Source: Alg239-R122 sp041746135 (lineage in GTDB: Bacteria; Pseudomonadota; Alphaproteobacteria; Sphingomonadales; Sphingomonadaceae). Taken from it: DNA of 64,000 nucleotides. The translations under genes were made by a program, and so were the position numbers. Location of the stretch: the NCBI GenBank assembly GCA_041746135.1, contig JBGTHQ010000031.1, positions 54,026 to 118,025 on the forward strand. The letters run 5' to 3'. Below the pieces are notes generated by a model. That model searched no databases. It saw nothing but the letters and a program-made list of their open reading frames with translations, and was not told the DNA's origin. How positions within the stretch are numbered: position 1 is the stretch's first letter; each line of letters starts with the position of its first letter. Shown piece by piece: positions 8,741 to 16,747 of the stretch.

Positions 8741-9811
8741 ATGTCAAACCTTATCGTTACCGGCGGTGCTGGTTTCATCGGCACGAATTTCGTTCGGTAT
8801 TGGCAACATAAACATCCGCACGATCAGATAGTCGTTGTCGACGCTCTGACATACGCAGGAAACAAGTCCAACCTTGATGGACTGGACGGTATCGAGTTAA
8901 TCAATGCTAATATCTGCGATACTGATGGCATGACCGATCTGCTGCGCAAGCGAAACACAGATATTGTCGTTCACTTTGCTGCCGAGAGTCATGTCGATCG
9001 GTCCATTGATGGTCCTGACGAATTCATCGAAACCAATGTCATCGGAACGCATAGCTTGCTCAAGGCGGCCAAAGCGGTGTGGCTTGATGGGGAAGCAACC
9101 AAAGCGAGCCACAGGTTTCACCATGTATCCACCGACGAGGTTTTTGGCAGCCTTTCAGCCAGTGACGCCGCTTTCACCGAGGAAACGCCTTACGCTCCGA
9201 ACTCGCCTTATTCTGCTTCGAAAGCTGCCAGCGACCACCTCGTCCGCGCTTATTACCATACTTTCGGTCTGCGAGTAACGACCAGTAATTGTTCGAATAA
9301 CTACGGACCTTTCCAGTTTCCGGAAAAGCTTATTCCATTATTCTTGATAAATTGTTTGACCGGGAAACCGCTGCCGATTTACGGCGATGGCATGAATGTT
9401 CGTGACTGGTTGCATGTCGAGGATCATTGTTCTGGAATCACAAGCATTATCGAAGACGGGCGCATCGGGGAGGTCTATGTTCTCGGTGGCGGGCAGGAGT
9501 TGCCCAATATCGAGGTGATTGATTTAATTTGCAACCATGTCGACGGCGCATTTGCGGCGGACTCTAAACTGGCAAACCGGTTCCCTGACTCTCCGGCAGC
9601 CAATGGCAAATCCTGTCAGTCACTCAAGACATTCGTGACTGACAGGCTGGGCCACGATCGCCGTTATGCGATTGACGAGTCGAAAGCGCGTGAGGAATTG
9701 GGCTACAAGCCAATGCGAGATTTTAGCGAAGGTTTTTCTAGTACTCTCGAATGGTATCTTGGTAACGAGAATTGGTGGCGTGCTATTATGGATGGAAGCT
9801 ACCGCAATTGA
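8741..9811 (+). CDS. rfbB: dTDP-glucose 4,6-dehydratase
   Basis: A 356-residue extended SDR. It shows TGGAGFIGTNF near the N-terminus, HFAAESHVDRS, the 'VSTDEVFGSL' catalytic region, 'YSASKAASDHLVRAY' and 'NCSNNYGPFQFPEKL'. It dehydrates dTDP-glucose to dTDP-4-keto-6-deoxyglucose using bound NAD+. I chose the ATG at 8741. CTGGAG sits 7-12 nt before it, and the upstream GTG at 8717 would add eight non-family residues. It is in tandem with rfbA. The usual fourth gene, rfbD, does not follow. Confidence 0.94.
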   Translation: MSNLIVTGGAGFIGTNFVRYWQHKHPHDQIVVVDALTYAGNKSNLDGLDGIELINANICDTDGMTDLLRKRNTDIVVHFAAESHVDRSIDGPDEFIETNVIGTHSLLKAAKAVWLDGEATKASHRFHHVSTDEVFGSLSASDAAFTEETPYAPNSPYSASKAASDHLVRAYYHTFGLRVTTSNCSNNYGPFQFPEKLIPLFLINCLTGKPLPIYGDGMNVRDWLHVEDHCSGITSIIEDGRIGEVYVLGGGQELPNIEVIDLICNHVDGAFAADSKLANRFPDSPAANGKSCQSLKTFVTDRLGHDRRYAIDESKAREELGYKPMRDFSEGFSSTLEWYLGNENWWRAIMDGSYRN

Positions 9812-9866
9812 TTGGACGCACTGGCCATAGTTCACAGCCAGACCCACCCAAATATCGGAATTTAAG

Positions 9867-10718
9867 ATGGCCACTCTCCAAAAAGACTGGGTATTTAACT
9901 CATCTCCAATTACTATAAAGACGCGATTAAGTAGGCTCCGTAGAAATCTTGTAAAAAAGCGTGCGTTTCCTGAATGGGAAGTACTTTTGGAGCCAGTGCC
10001 GGCACCTCGTTGGATTGTCTATTTTATTTATTCACCAACGGGCGGGATCTCGATTGCACATAATTTTACACTGGATAGACTTATACGCGAAAAAGCGAAA
10101 TTGTTAATTGTTGCAACGGGACTTGCCACTGCTGAAATTTCTCGCCTAACTAATATTGCTGATGCCATCATAATAAAAGATAAGGATGGTTATGATTTTT
10201 CAGCTTACGCGATAGCGCTTGATGCGCTTGCGTTTCGTTCACCCGGAGCGGACATTTTCTTTTTAAATGACTCGATTTTAGGTCCGTTTTCCAGTTTGGA
10301 GAAGCTAGTATGGAAAGCTCCCTGGGATTTCACAGGCATGTTAGCATCTGCCGAATGCGAAAATCATATTCAAAGCTTTGCTTTTTCCATACGAAACTGT
10401 ACGCGAGGTCGAATAAAGACTTTGCATCCCTTATTCACGTTGAGTTACTCTTTCAATGATTTTGGGGACGTAGTAGCCTTGAAAGAGACGCAAATGGCAC
10501 GTCTTGCGTCCAAGTCTATGTCGGTTGGCGCGCGTTGGTTCTCGCCGCCCGATTTCGCGATTAATGCCTCAATGCAAAGACCCTTAGACCTTATTACGGC
10601 GGGCTTTCCTTTTCTGAAAAAGGCGAATCTTGAAAAGCATGCTTTTCTCCACGATCAATCCCAACTTCAGGAGTTTCTTAAAAATATTGGCCATCCGCCA
10701 ATATCAACGGTGCTGTGA
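9867..10718 (+). CDS. RgpF-like (rhamnan synthesis F) polysaccharide protein, putative glycosyltransferase
   Basis: A 283-residue protein that I can place only by pattern. The central part has 'DGYDFSAYAIALDAL' followed by 'IFFLNDSILGPFSSLEKLV'. This spacing, with the NDSxxGP core, is characteristic of rhamnan synthesis protein F / RgpF-like glycosyltransferases. These add or polymerise rhamnose in surface glycans, which would fit the rfbA-rfbB pair just upstream. It is soluble, with no signal peptide or membrane helix. Its DNA is AT-rich like the block that follows. It could alternatively be another glycan-modifying enzyme. Confidence 0.5.
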   Translation: MATLQKDWVFNSSPITIKTRLSRLRRNLVKKRAFPEWEVLLEPVPAPRWIVYFIYSPTGGISIAHNFTLDRLIREKAKLLIVATGLATAEISRLTNIADAIIIKDKDGYDFSAYAIALDALAFRSPGADIFFLNDSILGPFSSLEKLVWKAPWDFTGMLASAECENHIQSFAFSIRNCTRGRIKTLHPLFTLSYSFNDFGDVVALKETQMARLASKSMSVGARWFSPPDFAINASMQRPLDLITAGFPFLKKANLEKHAFLHDQSQLQEFLKNIGHPPISTVL

Positions 10719-10728
10719 GCTGCTTGCG

Positions 10729-11406
10729 TTAAGGACGTTTGCGTCCAACGTAGTTTATTTGACCCCAATGAAGATGGTGCTTGCCCAGCGCCGCCATTCG
10801 CAGAATTATGCGCTTCCATAGTGACATAAGTGCCAACGGCTGATGAATTTCTGTTTTTAATCCCAGATCTTCAAAGAACTCTCGAAAAGTTTCTGGAGTG
10901 AACCAGCGAAGGTGAGTCCGGTCCATATAACCTGAATCTTGATAATCGAATCTTCCGTTCCAAAGCTGTAGTATCATTTGAAAGCTCGCCACGTTTGGAG
11001 AGCTTGCCATCACCAGACCATCTGTCCGGACAAGTTTAAGGAGTTTACGCACAGTATCTTCTGGATCAATAAGATGTTCGATCACCTCGCTCATAATGAG
11101 TGCATCAAAATAGTTTTCGGGATAAGGAAGCTTTAGCTGGTCCACATCGCCGATATGGACCTTGTCAATGACAGCGCGTGATTTTTGTGCAGCCTCTTCG
11201 AACATCTCTATACCAACATATTCCTTGCATTTTGCAGAGGCTTTGGCAAGCGCACTGGTCGACCCATCACCGCTACCAAGTTCTAAAATACGGGCGTTTG
11301 GATTTGCTTCCAGCCATCCAACAAAATCACTGCGACCACCCGCGTAGTAATCGGGCGATTTCTCTTTATACATTGCCTCTAGGTAACTTGTTGGCTTTTC
11401 ATTCAT
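10729..11406 (-). CDS. Class I SAM-dependent methyltransferase
   Basis: A 225-residue soluble protein. SAM-binding motif I is 'ARILELGSGDGSTSALAKA' and there is an acidic residue at the end of beta-2 (VGIEMFEEA). 'YPENYFDALIMSEVIEHLIDPE' is typical of Methyltransf_11/23 enzymes. In polysaccharide loci such enzymes O-methylate a sugar or cap a chain. Its start overlaps the end of the upstream flippase gene by 8 nt, so it is translationally coupled to that gene. The acceptor is unknown. Confidence 0.75.
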   Translation of the reverse strand: MNEKPTSYLEAMYKEKSPDYYAGGRSDFVGWLEANPNARILELGSGDGSTSALAKASAKCKEYVGIEMFEEAAQKSRAVIDKVHIGDVDQLKLPYPENYFDALIMSEVIEHLIDPEDTVRKLLKLVRTDGLVMASSPNVASFQMILQLWNGRFDYQDSGYMDRTHLRWFTPETFREFFEDLGLKTEIHQPLALMSLWKRIILRMAALGKHHLHWGQINYVGRKRP

Positions 11407-12847
11407 AGTTCGGTTTGCCCTTCAGTAGTAATTTTATAGATTCAGATATTAACTGGCATAGTGCTGATCGCAGCATATAATGTACTAATGCCCAAAAGAT
11501 AATTCCAAAAAAGATTGAGATTCCAATATATATCCACGGCGTATTTGCGTTCCAACCGAATAAAAACATAACTCCGAACGCAGGAATAATTGCCACGACT
11601 GTTGCCATTGCGCAGCGAAAATATATGCGAAAGAGTATGTGTTTCGAAACGGGAACCAGCAACTGATAGGCCGGAATGTAAAGCAGCATACCTACGAGAG
11701 CATCTAAGAACCGTCCTGAAGCAGCGCCAACAAGGCCGAAGTAAGACCCTGCGGCAAAGGCTGCTAAGCTTACAATGGACCGGATAATTTCAAATTGCAC
11801 TTGTTTTGCAGTTTTTTCCGAAATTACAAACAGCTCCCAGTTTAGAGCAAAAGTAAGCGCTATCATCTGGCCAATCATCAAAATTGACAGAACTGGAGCC
11901 GCAGGTAACCATATTTCACCATAGAGCAAAAGAATTATGGGATTAGATAGCACAGCGATACCGGCAACAACTGGCCAGAATATCGATAACAAAAGTTCGA
12001 AGCTGGTAAGAAAGGGCACAGTTACAGAGTGTCTTTCGCGCTTTTCATGACATAGATTGGCGAAAACAACTTTGGTGCCTGCACCATAGATGCCATTGAA
12101 AAGGGTGTCAGCTATATTTGTGGCTCGAGTAAATATGCCAAGTGCGTTGGTACCAATAAAAGCACCGATAATGAGTTCACATACACGCTTAGTTATAGTG
12201 GAAATGCCGCTGATTGTGATAATTTCCAATCCGAAGCGCGTAATTGCTTTCCAGCCCGTTAAGGAAAGCCGAAAGGAGAAAAAAGACGGTACGGAAAGGG
12301 AATAAATAGCCAGTTGTGCTACGGTGCCAGCAGTTATACCAACAGCGATGCTCACGGGTCCATAGCCCTTGAGTGAAAAGATTGTGGTTATTATCAGGTT
12401 TACAATAGAGGATCCCAATGTTGCAAGCCCAAGAATTTTGAATTGCATGTTCCGTTGCAATCGGGCGGCGGGTAGAAATTCCAGAATCGCAAGGATGGGA
12501 CGTAGTGCTAAAATGCCCAATACCCATCCCAGCGAAGTGTCCATTCCCAATTGTGGTCCGATGATACCTGCTAGGAAAAGAATTGCTGCCAGCAAAAGCG
12601 AACCTAGAAGGTTAAGAGTAAAAGCAGTTGCTATATTTGGTTGGTTATCATTGTCCCGCACGACATAAGAGATCAGGCCGACAGTGCTGATAGCGGTCAT
12701 AATGGCAGCGATCGCTGCGCCTACAGCATAAATACCCACTTCATATGGTGTAAGAATGCGGGCGATGATGATCGACAGCGCAAAAAGTATAAGAACGCTG
12801 CCAAATTGTCCGAAATAAGACCAAAATACAGCTTTTTTTAAAGTCAC
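11399..12847 (-). CDS. Polysaccharide flippase, Wzx/MVF-MATE superfamily
   Basis: A 482-residue integral membrane protein with about 12-14 hydrophobic segments. It starts MTLKKAVFWSYFGQFGSVLILF and continues 'LSIIIARILTPYEVGIYAVG'. This N-terminal pattern is typical of polysaccharide biosynthesis flippases (PST/Wzx). It would flip the undecaprenyl-linked repeat unit across the inner membrane. It lies in the glycosyltransferase block and overlaps the methyltransferase gene. A second flippase-like gene lies at 27349. Family assignment is good; the substrate is the local repeat unit by inference. Confidence 0.85.
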   Translation of the reverse strand: MTLKKAVFWSYFGQFGSVLILFALSIIIARILTPYEVGIYAVGAAIAAIMTAISTVGLISYVVRDNDNQPNIATAFTLNLLGSLLLAAILFLAGIIGPQLGMDTSLGWVLGILALRPILAILEFLPAARLQRNMQFKILGLATLGSSIVNLIITTIFSLKGYGPVSIAVGITAGTVAQLAIYSLSVPSFFSFRLSLTGWKAITRFGLEIITISGISTITKRVCELIIGAFIGTNALGIFTRATNIADTLFNGIYGAGTKVVFANLCHEKRERHSVTVPFLTSFELLLSIFWPVVAGIAVLSNPIILLLYGEIWLPAAPVLSILMIGQMIALTFALNWELFVISEKTAKQVQFEIIRSIVSLAAFAAGSYFGLVGAASGRFLDALVGMLLYIPAYQLLVPVSKHILFRIYFRCAMATVVAIIPAFGVMFLFGWNANTPWIYIGISIFFGIIFWALVHYMLRSALCQLISESIKLLLKGKPNYE

Positions 12848-13026
12848 TGACTATCCTAATAAATTATGACGACGTGCAAAACTATATTCGCTTTTATGCA
12901 AATTTCTCTTAAAGCAGACGTGTATGTTTGGCTATTGCTTGTGGAAATAACGATCGCTACCTGCTTAGCCTTAGCTGAAAATTATCAAATGTTGCAGTCA
13001 GTTTAGAACGGATGAAAATCTAAAAA

Positions 13027-13941
13027 ATGGATAGCGTGAAGCAATGTGACATAGTGATCGTTAACTGGAATTCGGGTATTCAGCTTGACGATTGCATTAA
13101 AGCGCTTGATCCTGATAACGATGATACGATTGGCAAACTTGTCGTTGTTGATAATAGTTCGAGTGACGGATCTCACAACATAAATACCAACTTCATTAAA
13201 CCGAAAGTTATAGAGGCTGGTGAAAACTTGGGATTCGGTAAAGCGTGCAATCTTGGCAGCCAGGAATGTATGTCAGACTATTTGCTTTTCCTTAACCCGG
13301 ACACACGGGTACAGAGGGGCACGATTGGACGGGTATTGGCTTTTATGGAGTTCGAAGCAGCTTCTCACATAGGAATTTGCGGTATTCGGTTGTATGATGA
13401 AAGTGGAATGGAACAGAGGCACTGCGCGCGATTTCCGTCAGCAGTTACTTTTATTATAGAAAGCCTTGGACTAAGCAAGATTATGCCAAATCTATTTCCT
13501 TCGCTTATTATGTCAGATTTCGATCACCAAACAGATCGTGAAGTCGATCATGTAATCGGAGCTTTCTATATGATAAAGCGGAGTTTATTCAATACGTTAA
13601 AAGGATTTGATGAGGACTTTTTCGTTTACCTTGAAGACCTTGATTTGTCTTTCAGGGCAAATCAAGCTGGACAGTCCGTCTATTACCTAGCTCGTGAGTC
13701 TGCTTTCCACAAAGGCGGCGGCTCTAGCGAAAATGTTAAAGCGCAGCGGCTTGCTTATTCACTAAGCAGCAAAATCATCTATGCGAAAAAACATTTCGGA
13801 TGTATTGGTCGAAATGCAGTTCATATAATAATAAAATATGTCGAGCCGCTGGTGCGGTTTGTTCAATTAATTATACGAGGTAGACTAAACGAACTTTCCG
13901 ATTTACGAAAAGGTTACCGGCTTCTTTGGACCAAACACTGA
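13027..13941 (+). CDS. Glycosyltransferase family 2 (rhamnosyltransferase-like)
   Basis: A 304-residue GT-A enzyme. It has an N-terminal CDIVIVNWNSG, VVVDNSSSDGS, 'NLGFGKACNLG' and a DxD-like 'LLFLNPDTRV'. Later come 'VIGAFYMIKRSLFNTLKGFDE' and 'FVYLEDLDLSFRANQAG'. These are the hallmarks of the WbbL-type GT2 group that often transfers rhamnose from dTDP-L-rhamnose to a lipid-linked sugar. It starts at an ATG after a 179-bp AT-rich gap from the divergent flippase gene. It may be the consumer of the rfb pathway product. Confidence 0.82.
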   Translation: MDSVKQCDIVIVNWNSGIQLDDCIKALDPDNDDTIGKLVVVDNSSSDGSHNINTNFIKPKVIEAGENLGFGKACNLGSQECMSDYLLFLNPDTRVQRGTIGRVLAFMEFEAASHIGICGIRLYDESGMEQRHCARFPSAVTFIIESLGLSKIMPNLFPSLIMSDFDHQTDREVDHVIGAFYMIKRSLFNTLKGFDEDFFVYLEDLDLSFRANQAGQSVYYLARESAFHKGGGSSENVKAQRLAYSLSSKIIYAKKHFGCIGRNAVHIIIKYVEPLVRFVQLIIRGRLNELSDLRKGYRLLWTKH

Positions 13942-14007
13942 TAATTGTTCGAGCTATATCGACCAGCCAAAAACACAATTGTGAACTACAAGCGAATTAA
14001 TTAAAAA

Positions 14008-15282
14008 GTGAAAAACGTTTTCTTAAAAATTTCCATTTTACTGTTAATGGCGCAAGCTATTGTCATTCCGCATTCTCTGCAAACTATTACTGCAGGAAGT
14101 TTGGTCATAGCTTTTTTAATTTCGCTATATCGTCTTCAAAAAGATAGAAATATGTTTGCTATAGCGATAGATTTCTGGATACCTATTAATATTGTAGTGA
14201 ATATATTCTATATTGTAGTCGGCCTAAATAATCACGCATATTATGGATTTATTCCAATCGTAATAATTAGTAGTATTATAGCTCCGATTCTATGGATTTG
14301 GGTATCACGGGCAATTTACTTTTACTTTTGTGAAAAAGAGATAATTGGAGGTTTTTTTTGGTTAGGCATCTTGGGTGCCATGAGTGTCGCTTTGTTTTTC
14401 TTTATTTTTCTAAATTTCGGTGCATATGCTGTCGGTTTTTGGATAGATAAAGATAATGCCAATGTTCTCGTCTCAGGTGGCCAAGTCGCAGCAACAATGG
14501 CTATATATGGATCATTTATTTTCGTCGCGGCAGCCTTTTCTTCTAGTCCAGAGATAATAAGAAATGTAATGTTGCGAATATCCATAATTCTGGTTGTTTT
14601 TGTGGTTGCCCTAACTTCGGGAAGGGCTGCCCTAATGGTGTCAATTGTGATTGGAGGGTTTACTGGGATTTTAGTCAAAATGCTCAATCAAAATCCTAAG
14701 CTTAAAAGTTTAAATATTTACACGTTGATTGGCTACAGTGTGATAGCTATTGTAGCAACTTTACTGCTAATAGTTATTGATGTTTATTCCGCTGATGTGG
14801 ACCTAGGTATTACCCTTAGTAACTTATCCGAAAAATTGTTTGAGGGTGGAGGCGATTTGCGGGTGTGGCAGTACGATGCATTGTTGCAGGGCATAAAGGA
14901 TACTGATGGTCTTGGCGCCGGTCATGGTGTTGGTGTTACTTTAATAAGAAGTACGGAATATCCTTGGCGTTATGAATTGACACCACTTGCTACTATATTG
15001 CGTGTCGGGATAATTGGATTCTTACTGTTGATGATTCCTTATGTTTATTATATATTTGAATTTATAAAGCGAATGGCTACAACTGGCGTCGATACGTTCG
15101 ATACATTCATGTTTTCCGGGTTTGTTGCTTTTCTCGCCGCATCATTCACAAATCCCTATCCGGAGTCCTTCATCTTTCAATTTAGTCTATATATTCCTAT
15201 TGTGTTGTTCGAAATGAAGTACAGGCGGCGACCTAGGAAAAAACGTACTACCGCTGCAAAACAACGCAAGCAGTTCGTATGA
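14008..15282 (+). CDS. O-antigen polymerase/ligase-like membrane protein (Wzy candidate)
   Basis: A 424-residue protein of about ten to twelve membrane helices with a large periplasmic loop. 'GGDLRVWQYDALLQGIKDT' followed by GLGAGHGVG is the signature of Wzy/WaaL polymerases and ligases. Translation likely starts at a GTG (14008). Its DNA is the most AT-rich in the window, with 16 G+C in the 60 bases 14161-14220. That is common for horizontally exchanged wzy genes. The basic C-terminus (RRRPRKKR) is cytosolic. Its stop overlaps the ATG of the next glycosyltransferase (ATGA). Confidence 0.8.
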   Translation: MKNVFLKISILLLMAQAIVIPHSLQTITAGSLVIAFLISLYRLQKDRNMFAIAIDFWIPINIVVNIFYIVVGLNNHAYYGFIPIVIISSIIAPILWIWVSRAIYFYFCEKEIIGGFFWLGILGAMSVALFFFIFLNFGAYAVGFWIDKDNANVLVSGGQVAATMAIYGSFIFVAAAFSSSPEIIRNVMLRISIILVVFVVALTSGRAALMVSIVIGGFTGILVKMLNQNPKLKSLNIYTLIGYSVIAIVATLLLIVIDVYSADVDLGITLSNLSEKLFEGGGDLRVWQYDALLQGIKDTDGLGAGHGVGVTLIRSTEYPWRYELTPLATILRVGIIGFLLLMIPYVYYIFEFIKRMATTGVDTFDTFMFSGFVAFLAASFTNPYPESFIFQFSLYIPIVLFEMKYRRRPRKKRTTAAKQRKQFV

Positions 15283-16358
15283 AACGCCTTTTAATTCTTT
15301 CACGTTACTGTTCGGATGGCGCGAGCAGCCGTATGCGCTTTTACCAATACTCCCCTGGTTTGAAAAAAGCCGGATGGGAAGTTACGATCACGCCTTTGCT
15401 GTGTGCGGAATATCTTGAGCGTCTCTATGCAGGCAGGAAGCCGAAGCGAAGAGATATTGCATTGGATTATATTAAGCGAATCTTTGCCGTACTGAACGCC
15501 AGGCAATATGACCTGATCTGGATTGAAAAGGAAATATTTCCTTTTCTTCCCGAGGCATTGGAAATGGTTATCCGTTTTCCAGGCGTCCCATATATTGTTG
15601 ATTATGACGATGCCATTTTCCATAGCTATGATCAGCACAAACATTCTCTGGTACGCCGTATTCTCGGTAGTAAATTGGACAGACTTCTTCAAAAATCGAC
15701 AGCGGTAACCGCCGGAAACCCTTATCTTGCCGCCTATTGCAGCCAGCACGGCGCGCCTGATGTTCATGTAATTCCAACAGTAATTGATATTGAGCGGTAT
15801 CACGCCACACCATTGCCATGCGAGAAAACCATGCGTATCGGCTGGATCGGGAGCCCTGCTACAACGCCACTATTGGAAAAGATTTTACCCCAGCTTGCTA
15901 GCGCTGCCCAAAATATACCCATTATTTTAGTCACAATTGGTGCTTCTTCACTTCAGCAGAAGGGATTAATAATAGAACAGCATTCTTGGTCAGAAAATGA
16001 TGAAAATCGTTTATTGCAGACTATTGATATCGGTATAATGCCATTATCAGATACCCCGTTTGAACGCGGCAAGTGCGGTTATAAGATCATTCAATATGCC
16101 GGTGCGGGGCGTCCAGTCATTGCGTCTGCCATTGGCGCTAACACCAATATCGTAACTAAGGAAACGGGGTTTCTAGTTAAGAAAGATACGGATTGGAAAG
16201 CTACAATTATAGAAGCATCTAGTTCACTGGAACGTTTGACAAAAATGGGTGTGGCAGCACGGAAGAGGGCAGAAAGCAAATATAGCCTTCAAATCATGCT
16301 GCCGCAGTTACTGAAAATTTTTGATGCAGCAATAATTACGGGTAAAACTTGGCGGTAA
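15279..16358 (+). CDS. Glycosyltransferase family 4
   Basis: A 359-residue soluble GT-B protein. The N-terminus has 'ILSRYCSDGASSRMRFYQY', the middle has 'YIVDYDDAIFHSYD', and the donor domain has RIGWIGSPATTP. The nucleotide-binding segment reads 'ERGKCGYKIIQYAGAGRPVIA', with GxN after it. It overlaps the polymerase gene by 4 nt, so the two are coupled. It is the last gene of the AT-rich block, and a roughly 390-bp gene-free gap follows. The sugar donor is not readable. Confidence 0.82.
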   Translation: MKRLLILSRYCSDGASSRMRFYQYSPGLKKAGWEVTITPLLCAEYLERLYAGRKPKRRDIALDYIKRIFAVLNARQYDLIWIEKEIFPFLPEALEMVIRFPGVPYIVDYDDAIFHSYDQHKHSLVRRILGSKLDRLLQKSTAVTAGNPYLAAYCSQHGAPDVHVIPTVIDIERYHATPLPCEKTMRIGWIGSPATTPLLEKILPQLASAAQNIPIILVTIGASSLQQKGLIIEQHSWSENDENRLLQTIDIGIMPLSDTPFERGKCGYKIIQYAGAGRPVIASAIGANTNIVTKETGFLVKKDTDWKATIIEASSSLERLTKMGVAARKRAESKYSLQIMLPQLLKIFDAAIITGKTWR

Positions 16359-16747
16359 AAGATAGATTTTGCAAGTGGTCCTTGTCACAAAGTTTCCGTT
16401 AGCATTAAAATTCGAAAACAGATGTCAGCGTGTTAGTCCCGCGAAGAAAAAGTGCTCGCAACCTTCGTCGGAATGCCAATTTCCATCTTATGCATAATAT
16501 CGTGAAAGCTTTTTTAGGCAAAACAATGACAGAAGTAAGGCTTTTCGCGCGTCTTAAAAAATGTGTGCAATATCTTTATGTCTATGCTGCATCTCTTCGC
16601 TCCTAAATAATGGAGCTGTTGAATCCACACTTTAAATTCGTTCATGAATATTCGTTGCTAACCACTCCTATGGTCGCTACCGGGATATTCAGCAGACCTA
16701 CTCTAGTAGAGTGGGGGCGTTTTCTTTTCGATTGTGAATATCTTGCG
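16359..16747. other. Intergenic region before the second EPS operon
   Basis: About 390 bp with no convincing gene. The frame of the downstream gene stays open back to an ATG at 16610. Residues encoded there lack family similarity and precede a clean start at 16748. The right end contains a stem (16697-16704 with 16708-16715, 3-nt loop) followed by a T-rich stretch, listed separately. A promoter for the operon 16748-22447 is expected here, but I cannot place one firmly. Confidence 0.5.
16697..16728 (+). terminator. Hairpin plus T-rich tract just upstream of the ligase-like gene (terminator or attenuator)
   Basis: The arms CCTACTCT (16697-16704) and AGAGTGGG (16708-16715) form eight pairs including one G-T, around a 3-nt loop. 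After GGCG there are eight T in nine bases (16720-16728). It ends about 20 nt before the chosen ATG at 16748. It could stop leftover transcription from the glycosyltransferase block, or act as an attenuator in the leader of the downstream operon. The T-tract is not directly adjacent to the stem, which lowers confidence. Confidence 0.4.

Noticed and set aside
16610..16747. N-terminal extension of the ligase-like protein
   Set aside because: The 46 extra residues lack family similarity and the DNA includes a hairpin. The ATG at 16748 precedes a normal first helix.
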